Below are positions 57,308-64,000 of a stretch of 64,000 bases of DNA, piece by piece. A program made the translations under genes and the position numbers. The notes under the pieces are model-generated. The model was not told the origin of the DNA. It searched no databases and saw only the letters and a program-made list of their open reading frames with translations. The stretch spans positions 806,001-870,000 of the forward strand of contig NZ_JABETK010000002.1 in assembly GCF_013240295.1 (NCBI RefSeq), given 5' to 3'. Source of the stretch: Neoaquamicrobium sediminum (GTDB taxonomy: Bacteria; Pseudomonadota; Alphaproteobacteria; Rhizobiales; Rhizobiaceae). Each line of letters starts with the position of its first letter. The stretch's first letter is position 1.

Positions 57308-58269
57308 GCCGCTTGCCCTTCCGGGTTGCGGCGTGGGTCGAGCAGCGCCTCCATCACTGCCATACGCACGGCGACGCCCATCTCCACCTGTTCCTGGATG
57401 ACGCTCTGCGGTCCGTCGGCGATTTCGGAGGCGATCTCGACGCCTCGGTTCATCGGGCCGGGATGCATAACTAGAGCGTCTTCCTTTGCCGCTTTCAGCT
57501 TCTCTGCGTCGAGCCCGTAATAGCGGAAATATTCGCGCACCGACGGCACGAAGGCGCCTTCCATGCGCTCGCGCTGCAGCCGCAGCATCATCACGACATC
57601 CGCGCCGGCAAGACCTTCCTTCATCGTGGTGAAGACTTCGACGCCCATCTCGCCGATGCCTGCGGGCAGCAGCGTCGAGGGCGCGACGACGCGCACGCGC
57701 GCACCGAGAGCGTTGAGAAGAAGAATGTTGGAGCGTGCCACGCGCGAATGGCGAACGTCGCCGCAGATCGCCACGGTCAGCCGCGCGATCTTGCCGCGCG
57801 CCCGGCGGATCGTAAGCGCGTCGAGCAGCGCCTGCGTCGGGTGCTCGTGCGCGCCGTCGCCCGCATTGACCACGGAGCAGCCGACCTTTTGCGCCAGCAA
57901 TGCCGCAGCGCCCGCCGAAGCGTGGCGGATGATGAGGATGTCCGGCCGCATGGCATTGAGCGTCATCGCCGTGTCGATGAGCGTTTCGCCCTTCTTCACT
58001 GACGACGAGGACACTGACATGTTCATCACATCGGCGCCGAGCCTCTTGCCGGCCAGTTCGAAAGACGACTGGGTGCGGGTCGAGGCTTCGTAGAAGAGGT
58101 TGATCTGGGTCCGTCCGCGCAGCGTCGACGTCTTCTTTTCCGACTGACGCGAAATCGCGACGGCTTCGTCGGCGCGATCGAGCAGTAATTCAATATCGGA
58201 AGGAGACAGGTCCTTGACGCCGAGCAGGTGGCGGTGCGGAAAAAGCGGGAAGGCGGCGCGCTCGGTCAT
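57304..58269 (-). CDS. pyrB: Aspartate carbamoyltransferase catalytic subunit
   Basis: 321 residues; makes carbamoyl-aspartate in pyrimidine synthesis. Carbamoyl-phosphate loop [32 protein letters not shown], the [12 protein letters not shown] motif and [11 protein letters not shown] are all present. First gene of pyrB-pyrX-plsY-dprA, where the last gene is cut by the island. No pyrI-like regulatory subunit is nearby, as in other PyrX-containing bacteria. Confidence 0.96.
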   Translation of the reverse strand: MTERAAFPLFPHRHLLGVKDLSPSDIELLLDRADEAVAISRQSEKKTSTLRGRTQINLFYEASTRTQSSFELAGKRLGADVMNMSVSSSSVKKGETLIDTAMTLNAMRPDILIIRHASAGAAALLAQKVGCSVVNAGDGAHEHPTQALLDALTIRRARGKIARLTVAICGDVRHSRVARSNILLLNALGARVRVVAPSTLLPAGIGEMGVEVFTTMKEGLAGADVVMMLRLQRERMEGAFVPSVREYFRYYGLDAEKLKAAKEDALVMHPGPMNRGVEIASEIADGPQSVIQEQVEMGVAVRMAVMEALLDPRRNPEGQAA

Positions 58270-58411
58270 ATCAAAGCCGTGCTATAGGCAAGGGTGGGCG
58301 ACGCCGCAAGCGCGCTTGCGCGCATCCACCGGAATTTCCTCGCAACCATAGGTACTTTGCCTGTAACTGTGAGCCATCCTTCTGGAATCGTCTCATCCCG
58401 GAGTTGACGAC

Positions 58412-60041
58412 TTGACGCATGAGGTACTGAACCAAAGTCCGCCGCTGGCCGGGACGAGCGCGTGGCGCGCCGACCCGCTGCTGGTCCAGTTGGCGGAAAC
58501 CTATTCGGAGCCGGTTCGGCGCGAGCTCGACCAGATTGGCCGTTATGTGCGTTCGGCCGAGGCGCAGGAGTTGGCGCGGCTCGCGAACACGGAAACGCCG
58601 AAGCTCAGGACGCACGACCGGCAGGGGCGGCGCATCGACCTCGTCGAGTTTCATCCGGCCTATCATGCGCTGATGCGCCGTTCGGTGGCCGTGGGACTGC
58701 ATTCTTCGGTGTGGGAGAACAACCCGGCCGAGAGCGGCAAGCGCCATCAGGTGCGCGCGGCGCGATTCTACCTGACCGCGCAGCTCGAATGCGGGCATCT
58801 TTGCCCCATCACCATGACGAGCGCGTCGCTGGCCGCCTTGATGGCGAACACCAAGCTGTTCCGCGAGTGGGCGCCACGGGTGACGACGCGCAAATATGAC
58901 CAGAGCCAGAAGCCGCCGGTGCAGAAGACCGGCCTGACGCTCGGCATGGGCATGACGGAGAAGCAGGGCGGCACCGATGTGCGCGCCAACACCACACGCG
59001 CCGAGCGCGCCGGTGGCGGCTTCTACCGGCTGACCGGCCACAAATGGTTCATGTCGGCGCCAATGTCGGACGCCTTCCTGATGCTGGCGCAGGCGAACGA
59101 GGGCCTTTCGTGCTTCCTCGTGCCGCGCATCCTCGGGGACGGATCCGATAACGGGCTGCACTTCCAGCGTCTCAAGGACAAGCTCGGAAATCGCTCCAAC
59201 GCCTCTTCCGAGGTCGAGTTTTCAGGTGCGATTGCCGAAATGGTCGGCGAGCCCGGCGCCGGCATCAAGACCATCATGGACATGGTGACGCTGACGCGGC
59301 TGGACTGCGCCGTGGCCAATGCCGGGTTGATGCGGGCCGGACTTGCCGAGGCCGTCCATCACACGCGTCACCGCCATGCCTTCGGCACACCGCTGTTCGA
59401 GCAACCGCTGATGCAGCGCGTGCTGGCCGACATGGCGCTCGACGTGGCCGGCGCAACTGCGCTGTCGCTGCGGCTGGCGCGCGCCTTCGACGAGGCGGCC
59501 AACGATCCGGGTGAGGCGGCTTTCGCGCGCTCGATGACGCCTGTGGTCAAATACTGGGTCTGCAAGATCGCGCCGGCATTGCTCTATGAGGCGATGGAAT
59601 GCCTGGGCGGCAACGGCTATGTCGAGGAAGCGCCGCTGGCGCGCTACTACCGCGAGGCGCCGGTCAACGCGATATGGGAAGGCTCGGGCAACGTCATGGC
59701 GCTCGACGTGCTGCGCGTCCTGCGCCGCGCGCCGCAGCTTTTCGACGAAGTGCTGGGTGGCATCGGCCGGGACCTCGGACCGGCTGGCAAGGGCACCGTG
59801 GGCGTGCTGCGCGCGGCCTTGCAGGTGGCTAGCTCCGATGAAGGTTCGGCCCGCATCCTGACCGAGCAGCTTGCCATTTCGGCGGCGGCTGCGGAGCTTC
59901 GCAGGCAGGGGGCAGGGCAGATTGCGGATGCGTTTGTGGAATCACGCCTCGCCGGCCAATGGCGCACAACCTACGGCATGCTGGACGCCCGCCACGACGC
60001 GCGTCGTCATCGTGGATACGCTCTATCCCGAGCTGAGCTGA
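58412..60041 (+). CDS. Acyl-CoA dehydrogenase, AidB-like (apparent frameshift near the end)
   Basis: ~542 residues, FAD-dependent. N-terminal adaptive helices (ETYSEPVRRELDQIGRYVRS), acyl-CoA dehydrogenase core (GMGMTEKQGGTDVRANTT; RLTGHKWFMSAPMSDAFLML; LDCAVANAGLMRAGLAEAVH; EAPVNAIWEGSGNVMALDVL). AidB-type length with the YREAPVNAIWEGSGN motif. After LDARHDAR (~60003) one base seems extra: removal gives VIVDTLYPELS and a stop at 60041. The long open frame beyond is an artefact. It overlaps the convergent AEC gene by 19 bases. Substrate unknown; AidB itself protects DNA from alkylation. Confidence 0.88.
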
Positions 60042-60961
60042 GTGGCGATGGCGAGCGCTGCCGGCATCGTGAGCACCGCCAGCACCGTCTGAAGCGTCGT
60101 GACCGCGGCGTAGAACTCGGCGTCGCCGCCGAGCTGACGGGCGAGCATGTAGCCGTTCATGGCGGTTGGCACCGATCCGCACAGCACCAGATAGACGAGT
60201 TCCGGGCCGCGCACGCCGAGCCCGTAGCCGATCAGGCAAAGGATGGCCGGCAGCACTGCGAGCTTGAGCACGACCGGAAACCAGATCGCCGCCCTCAGCC
60301 GGAACATGTCGGCGGGCCGCAGGCCGGCGCCGACCGAGATCAGCCCCATGCCGATGGCGGCCGAGGCGATGAGCCCGATCGCGTCGTCAAGCGGGGCGTA
60401 GAGGCCGCCGGGGAGGAAGCGCAGAACGATGCCGGCCGCGACGCCGACGATGAGCGGGTTGGTCGCCGTCGCACGCATGACCTTTCCCCAGTCCGCATCC
60501 CGGCTCCCAAAGCGCGCGACGACGGCGACCGACATCACATTGAGGGGGATGATGATGACGGCCATGGCCAGCGCGACCACGGCGCTCGCGGCCGGCGGAA
60601 ACAGTTTTTGTGCAACGGCAAGCGCAATGAAGCCGTTCCAGCGCAGCGCGCTCTGGAACATGGACGAGAATTCACCGGGGGTCGCAGCGCCGCTGGGCCG
60701 CCACAGCGGCCAGCTCCCCAGCACCAGCACTGCCATGATCGCGATCGTGGCCAGAAGCGCGATGAGCATCGCGTCGAGCCGCAATCCCGAGAAGTCCGCG
60801 TGAATGATCGTGGCGAACAGCAGGGTAGGGTACAGCACCCAGTAGCTGACCTGTTCCAGTCCGCGCCAGCCGTCGTCGCTGGTTATCGACGTGCGGCGCA
60901 GGAGATTGCCCAGCACGATGATGAGAAAGATGGGGAGGATGCTTTCGAAGATGGCGAGCAT
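60023..60961 (-). CDS. AEC-family transporter (auxin efflux carrier type)
   Basis: 312 residues from ATG 60961 (ATG 61042 and 61012 are also in frame). Ten hydrophobic helices in two halves with VLGNLLRRTSITSDDGWRGL after helix 1 and LALAMAVIIIPLNVMSVAV; the AEC/MdcF family moves organic anions such as malonate or malate. It is alone on its strand. Substrate unknown. Confidence 0.85.
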   Translation of the reverse strand: MLAIFESILPIFLIIVLGNLLRRTSITSDDGWRGLEQVSYWVLYPTLLFATIIHADFSGLRLDAMLIALLATIAIMAVLVLGSWPLWRPSGAATPGEFSSMFQSALRWNGFIALAVAQKLFPPAASAVVALAMAVIIIPLNVMSVAVVARFGSRDADWGKVMRATATNPLIVGVAAGIVLRFLPGGLYAPLDDAIGLIASAAIGMGLISVGAGLRPADMFRLRAAIWFPVVLKLAVLPAILCLIGYGLGVRGPELVYLVLCGSVPTAMNGYMLARQLGGDAEFYAAVTTLQTVLAVLTMPAALAIATQLSSG

Positions 60962-61165
60962 GGCAGGCAAGGCGGACCGGACAGGAGGGATCGACCCCGG
61001 CATAGGCAGCGTCATCCGCCCTGTAAAGCGTGGCAGCGGCACAAGCCTGATAGCCCAGCAGGGGACAAACGCTCCCTCAAGCTCGTACGTTAACCTTAAC
61101 GAATGGTTTCAATTGCGGTTAACGCGGCCAGCGTCCAGTTTCGATTCTCGCCGAGCAGGGACCGC

Positions 61166-61657
61166 ATGCAGAAGATTCTCATTACAAGTCTGGCAGCCTA
61201 TTGGACGGTCGTCTTCGCGGTCGGTGCGTGCGGCGTGGCCGGGCTGTTGGCGGGCATTCATGCACCCGATCTGTTCGATACGGCCATGGCTGTAGCGCAG
61301 GCCCTGGTGGCGCTGCTGTTCCTGTGGACTGCGTTCGCCGCCCTGGGACACCGCGACGAGGGCGTGGACGACGTGGCAAGGCTGGCCCTGAGCGCGGCCG
61401 TTCTGGTGTCCGGCGCGGTTGCCGTGGAGCAGGCGGTCGTAGCGGGCTCTTCGACGCCCGGCGCGGCATCCACCATGCAGCTCGCAGCCCTTGCGGCCAC
61501 TTATCTTGTGATCCGTGCCGAGGCAGCGGAACGCAAACCGCGGTCCGTGGATTATTCGAGCGCCGTTGCGCGCCGTCTCGCCGTTGGCGCCGCCCACGGC
61601 TCGATGCTGTCGCGACTGTCGCGGCAAGGACCCGAGATCGTGGAGAGCGACGGCTGA
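61166..61657 (+). CDS. Hypothetical membrane protein
   Basis: 163 residues from ATG 61166 with CAGGGA upstream. At least four hydrophobic helices (LITSLAAYWTVVFAVGACGV, AVAQALVALLFLWTAFAALG, SAAVLVSGAVAVEQAVV, TMQLAALAATYLVIRAEAAE). Its TGA overlaps the next ATG by one base. Upstream (61090-61124) lie three TTAAC boxes that resemble CtrA half-sites. Confidence 0.65.
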   Translation: MQKILITSLAAYWTVVFAVGACGVAGLLAGIHAPDLFDTAMAVAQALVALLFLWTAFAALGHRDEGVDDVARLALSAAVLVSGAVAVEQAVVAGSSTPGAASTMQLAALAATYLVIRAEAAERKPRSVDYSSAVARRLAVGAAHGSMLSRLSRQGPEIVESDG

Positions 61658-61977
61658 TGCGCTACATTCTTCTTTTCTGGGCCGTGCCGATGGGGCTTTT
61701 CTGGGGCTGGTTCTACCTGTCGTACAACGACATCAATTTCGGCCTGACATTCCTCAGCCGGCCGGTGCATGACTTCGCGTTCGGCTTCTACGGGAATCTG
61801 CTGGGCATCGACCCGCAGACGATCCCGCCGCTGGTGGCGCGTGCCTGCGTCGTCGATACGGTGGTGATCTTCGCAATCTACGCCTTCCGCAGGCGCCGCG
61901 ACATAATTGCCTGGTGGAACGCTAGCCGGCAGCCGACCGTAGCGCCCGAAGCCGGTCCAGTGCCCCCTGCAGAATGA
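61657..61977 (+). CDS. Conserved hypothetical membrane protein
   Basis: 106 residues: a helix at the N-terminus ([20 protein letters not shown]), the loop [20 protein letters not shown], and a second helix ([20 protein letters not shown]). I believe it belongs to a Hyphomicrobiales family of unknown function. It is coupled to the preceding gene and overlaps the ruvX 3' end by 56 bases. Confidence 0.68.
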   Translation: MRYILLFWAVPMGLFWGWFYLSYNDINFGLTFLSRPVHDFAFGFYGNLLGIDPQTIPPLVARACVVDTVVIFAIYAFRRRRDIIAWWNASRQPTVAPEAGPVPPAE

Positions 61978-62401
61978 AGGCCGCCGCCGCCGAATCGATC
62001 CGTTCGTCGCGCTTGCGCCGGGATACGTCCATTTCAAGTAGCGCCCGCTCCGCTGCCACCGTCGACAGCCTTTCGTCCCAGTAGACGAAGGGCAGTTCGG
62101 TGAGTTTCTCCATGTTGCGCACGAAGGCGCGGGTCGCCTGAACGCGCGGCCCCTCCGACCCGTCCATGTTGACTGGCAGGCCGATGATGACGGCGCTGAC
62201 CGCCTCTTTCTGCAGCAGCACCAGCAGCGCCTGGGCATCCTGCGTGAACTTGCGGCGCGCGATCATGGGGCGCGGATGGGCAAACGATAGCCCCGCGTCG
62301 GAGACCGCCACCCCGATGGTCTTGGTGCCGAGGTCGAGGCCGGCGAGCCGTCCACCGGGCGCGATGAGGGCGGGAACCTCGCCGATATCCGCAACAGCCA
62401 C
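61922..62401 (-). CDS. ruvX: Holliday junction resolvase-like RuvX (YqgF)
   Basis: 159 residues from GTG 62401, which gives the usual family N-terminus. RNase H fold: [67 protein letters not shown] with the conserved acidic residues. YqgF acts in 16S rRNA 5' maturation and is related to Holliday junction resolvases. Divergent from the UPF0173 gene, 80 bp apart. Confidence 0.92.
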   Translation of the reverse strand: MAVADIGEVPALIAPGGRLAGLDLGTKTIGVAVSDAGLSFAHPRPMIARRKFTQDAQALLVLLQKEAVSAVIIGLPVNMDGSEGPRVQATRAFVRNMEKLTELPFVYWDERLSTVAAERALLEMDVSRRKRDERIDSAAAAFILQGALDRLRALRSAAG

Positions 62402-62481
62402 GTGATTGCCTTCCTCTTTGACTTGCACAAGCGCGGTTCTATCCTTCACGGTATCGAAAAGCGAGTTGCAGAGGTGTTCTG

Positions 62482-63189
62482 ATGAAGCTGACCTGGTACG
62501 GCCATGCCGCATTCCGCGTAGAGGCAGGCGGAGCCAATATCCTGATCGATCCGTTCCTGACCGATAACCCGTCATGGGATGGCGGCTGGGAGGGGCCGGC
62601 CGAGGGTGTCACCCACGTTCTCATCACGCATGGCCACAACGACCACCTGGGCGACGCGCTGCCGATTCTGAAGAAGACCGGCGCGATGCTCGTCTCCAGC
62701 TTCGAGATCTATGAGTATCTGGTTGGCCAGGGCGTGGACGAGAGCAAGGTCAACCCCGGCAACCACGGCGGGACCGTCGATTGCGGCGGGTTCACGACGA
62801 CATTCGTCAATGCCATCCACTCCTCGTCGTTCAGTCGGGAAGGGGGCATCAACGTCTTTCTCGGCAATCCGACCGGCCTGGTCCTGCATTTCCCGGACGA
62901 CAAGACGCTCTATCACATGGGCGATACCGACATCTTCTCGGACATGGCGCTGATCAACGAGCTGCATCAGCCGGCGGTCGGCATCGTGCCGATCGGCGAC
63001 CGTTTCACGATGGGCGGCGCAGTGGCGGCGCTCGCCTGCCGACGTTTCTTCGACTTCGAGACGGTGATCCCGGCGCACTACGCTTCGTTCGGCATCATCG
63101 ACCAGACGGCGGACAAGTTCATCGCCGGCATGGAAGGGGCCTCTGCCAAAGTGCTGACGCCGAAGATCGGCGAGGCTTTCGAGGTGTGA
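62482..63189 (+). CDS. UPF0173 metal-dependent hydrolase
   Basis: 235-residue metallo-beta-lactamase-fold protein. [20 protein letters not shown] at the start, the metal-binding [23 protein letters not shown] and [13 protein letters not shown]0173 hydrolases (YtkL type) have unknown substrates. Length typical. Often placed upstream of gatC in rhizobia, as here. Confidence 0.93.
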   Translation: MKLTWYGHAAFRVEAGGANILIDPFLTDNPSWDGGWEGPAEGVTHVLITHGHNDHLGDALPILKKTGAMLVSSFEIYEYLVGQGVDESKVNPGNHGGTVDCGGFTTTFVNAIHSSSFSREGGINVFLGNPTGLVLHFPDDKTLYHMGDTDIFSDMALINELHQPAVGIVPIGDRFTMGGAVAALACRRFFDFETVIPAHYASFGIIDQTADKFIAGMEGASAKVLTPKIGEAFEV

Positions 63190-63281
63190 CCGGCGCGGCA
63201 GCCGGCTTGCATGTTGCGCTGTGCCGGCTGCGCCGGTATAGCGCGGGCTTGTGATTTTCCTTCCAATCGCCGGAGCGCACC

Positions 63282-63569
63282 ATGTCCGTCGACATCGACA
63301 CCGTTAAGCGCGTGGCGCGTCTCGCCCGCATCGCCGTGACCGAAGAAGAAGCCGGCCGCATGACTGGCGAGCTCAACACGATCCTGGGGTTTGTCGAGCA
63401 ACTCGGCGAGGTGGATGTGAGCGGCGTCGAGCCGATGACCTCCGTAATCCCGATGGAGATGAAGAAGCGGGAAGACCGCGTCACCGACGGCGGCAAGGCT
63501 GCCGACATCGTCGCCAACGCGCCCGCCACGGAAGAGAATTTCTTCCTCGTTCCCAAGGTTGTGGAGTAG
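63282..63569 (+). CDS. gatC: Asp-tRNA(Asn)/Glu-tRNA(Gln) amidotransferase subunit C
   Basis: 95 residues. [60 protein letters not shown] and the C-terminal [16 protein letters not shown] are the family features. GatC holds GatA and GatB together in tRNA-dependent Gln/Asn synthesis. gatA would be expected downstream, beyond the window or after the GNAT gene. Confidence 0.96.
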   Translation: MSVDIDTVKRVARLARIAVTEEEAGRMTGELNTILGFVEQLGEVDVSGVEPMTSVIPMEMKKREDRVTDGGKAADIVANAPATEENFFLVPKVVE

Positions 63570-63575
63570 CTTGCC

Positions 63576-64000
63576 ATGGCCGTCGAGATCGCGGTCGAGA
63601 CGCCGTTGCAGGACGATGTCCGCACGCTCGTCGCGGAGCTGAACGGCGCGCTCAGCGCGCAGGAACCCGAAAACCCCGAGGAATTCAACTTCCGCATGAC
63701 GGCCGACGAAATGGCAGGGCCTGAAACAACCGTTTGGGTGGCGCGGCTGGACGGCGAGGCCGTCGGCTGCGGCGCACTGCTGCGCCATGCCGGCGGGTTT
63801 GGCGAGATCAAGCGCATGTATGTGCGGCCCGCCGCCCAGGGGCGGGGCGTTGCCGGCTTGATGCTGGTGGCGATCGAGGAACTGGCCGCAGCCGAGGGCC
63901 TGACGCATCTGGCGCTCGAGACCGGAGGCGAGGGCTATGGTGCCGCGCGGCGCGTCTATGAGCGCGCCGGTTACCGGCGCAGTGGTGCATTCGCCGACTA
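63576..64000 (+). CDS. GNAT-family N-acetyltransferase (3' end outside window)
   Basis: 141 codons visible from ATG 63576, 7 bases after gatC. The acetyl-CoA site is FGEIKRMYVRPAAQGRGVAG, with V-x-R-P-x-x-Q-G-R-G-V; LEAGGEGYGAARRVYERAGY-type ending, so only about ten codons are missing. Its placement between gatC and the expected gatA is common in this order. Substrate unknown. Confidence 0.88.
   Translation, partial: MAVEIAVETPLQDDVRTLVAELNGALSAQEPENPEEFNFRMTADEMAGPETTVWVARLDGEAVGCGALLRHAGGFGEIKRMYVRPAAQGRGVAGLMLVAIEELAAAEGLTHLALETGGEGYGAARRVYERAGYRRSGAFAD

Noticed and set aside
60042..61093. C-terminal extension of the acyl-CoA dehydrogenase to 893 residues
   Set aside because: The extension is antisense to the AEC transporter and follows an indel; the corrected frame stops at 60041.

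Overview
The window is a high-GC alphaproteobacterial chromosome segment, best read as Hyphomicrobiales (Rhizobiales), probably near the Phyllobacteriaceae/Rhizobiaceae. The evidence is the gene set: a giant Growth Pole Ring-type coiled-coil protein, CckA, DivK and PleD cell-cycle regulators, a cysteine-poor DksA, a polymerase IV with an N-terminal cysteine cluster, YcjX/DUF697, DUF3572, DUF922, DUF983, and a pyrB next to a dihydroorotase-like gene without metal ligands.

Layout. 1-1.6 kb: end of an MFS transporter and a DgcA-type epimerase. 1.6-5.8 kb: Mla/MCE lipid-transport operon (permease, ATPase, MCE protein, auxiliary lipoprotein). 5.8-7.3 kb: ATP-grasp protein and a small lipoprotein. 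7.5-13 kb: GPR-like polar-growth scaffold, divergent from an Hpt protein. 13.7-16.7 kb: ferredoxin, DUF922 protein, folP-folB-folK. 16.7-23.2 kb: Kef-type antiporter, secreted protein, ycjX-DUF697 pair, sixA, dksA. 23.2-33.9 kb: FliO-like protein, cckA, L,D-transpeptidase, dinB, GNAT, HAD, DUF3572, divK-pleD, rpmG. 33.9-41.3 kb: MFS transporter and the operon topA-rnr-DUF983-NUDIX. 54.9-64 kb: the other half of dprA, plsY, pyrX-like, pyrB, acyl-CoA dehydrogenase, AEC transporter, ruvX, UPF0173 hydrolase, gatC and a GNAT cut by the window end.

About 12.56 kb (42.3-54.86 kb) is foreign. A large serine integrase element sits inside dprA. Its two ends share only a GG core, and joining the flanks restores a 375-codon dprA in frame. 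It carries an IS3-family insertion, a gene truncated by that IS, a 729-residue tetratricopeptide protein, a decayed BRO-type antirepressor, a minus-strand block of unrecognised phage-like genes, a helix-turn-helix protein, and next to the integrase a non-coding stretch with seven degenerate direct repeats.

Ten otherwise sound genes carry apparent one- or two-base indels: the mlaE-type permease, auxiliary lipoprotein, folP, folK, DUF697 gene, dinB, NUDIX, topA, acyl-CoA dehydrogenase and one element gene. Five of these lie at G/C runs of five or six. This looks more like systematic assembly error than gene death, so they are annotated as genes with a stated shift point.

The chromosomal genes form several functional groups: envelope lipid traffic (Mla, plsY), polar growth and cell-cycle phosphorelay (GPR, CckA, DivK, PleD), folate and pyrimidine synthesis, and DNA/RNA maintenance (topA, rnr, dinB, dprA, ruvX). 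No rRNA, tRNA or CRISPR array was seen.
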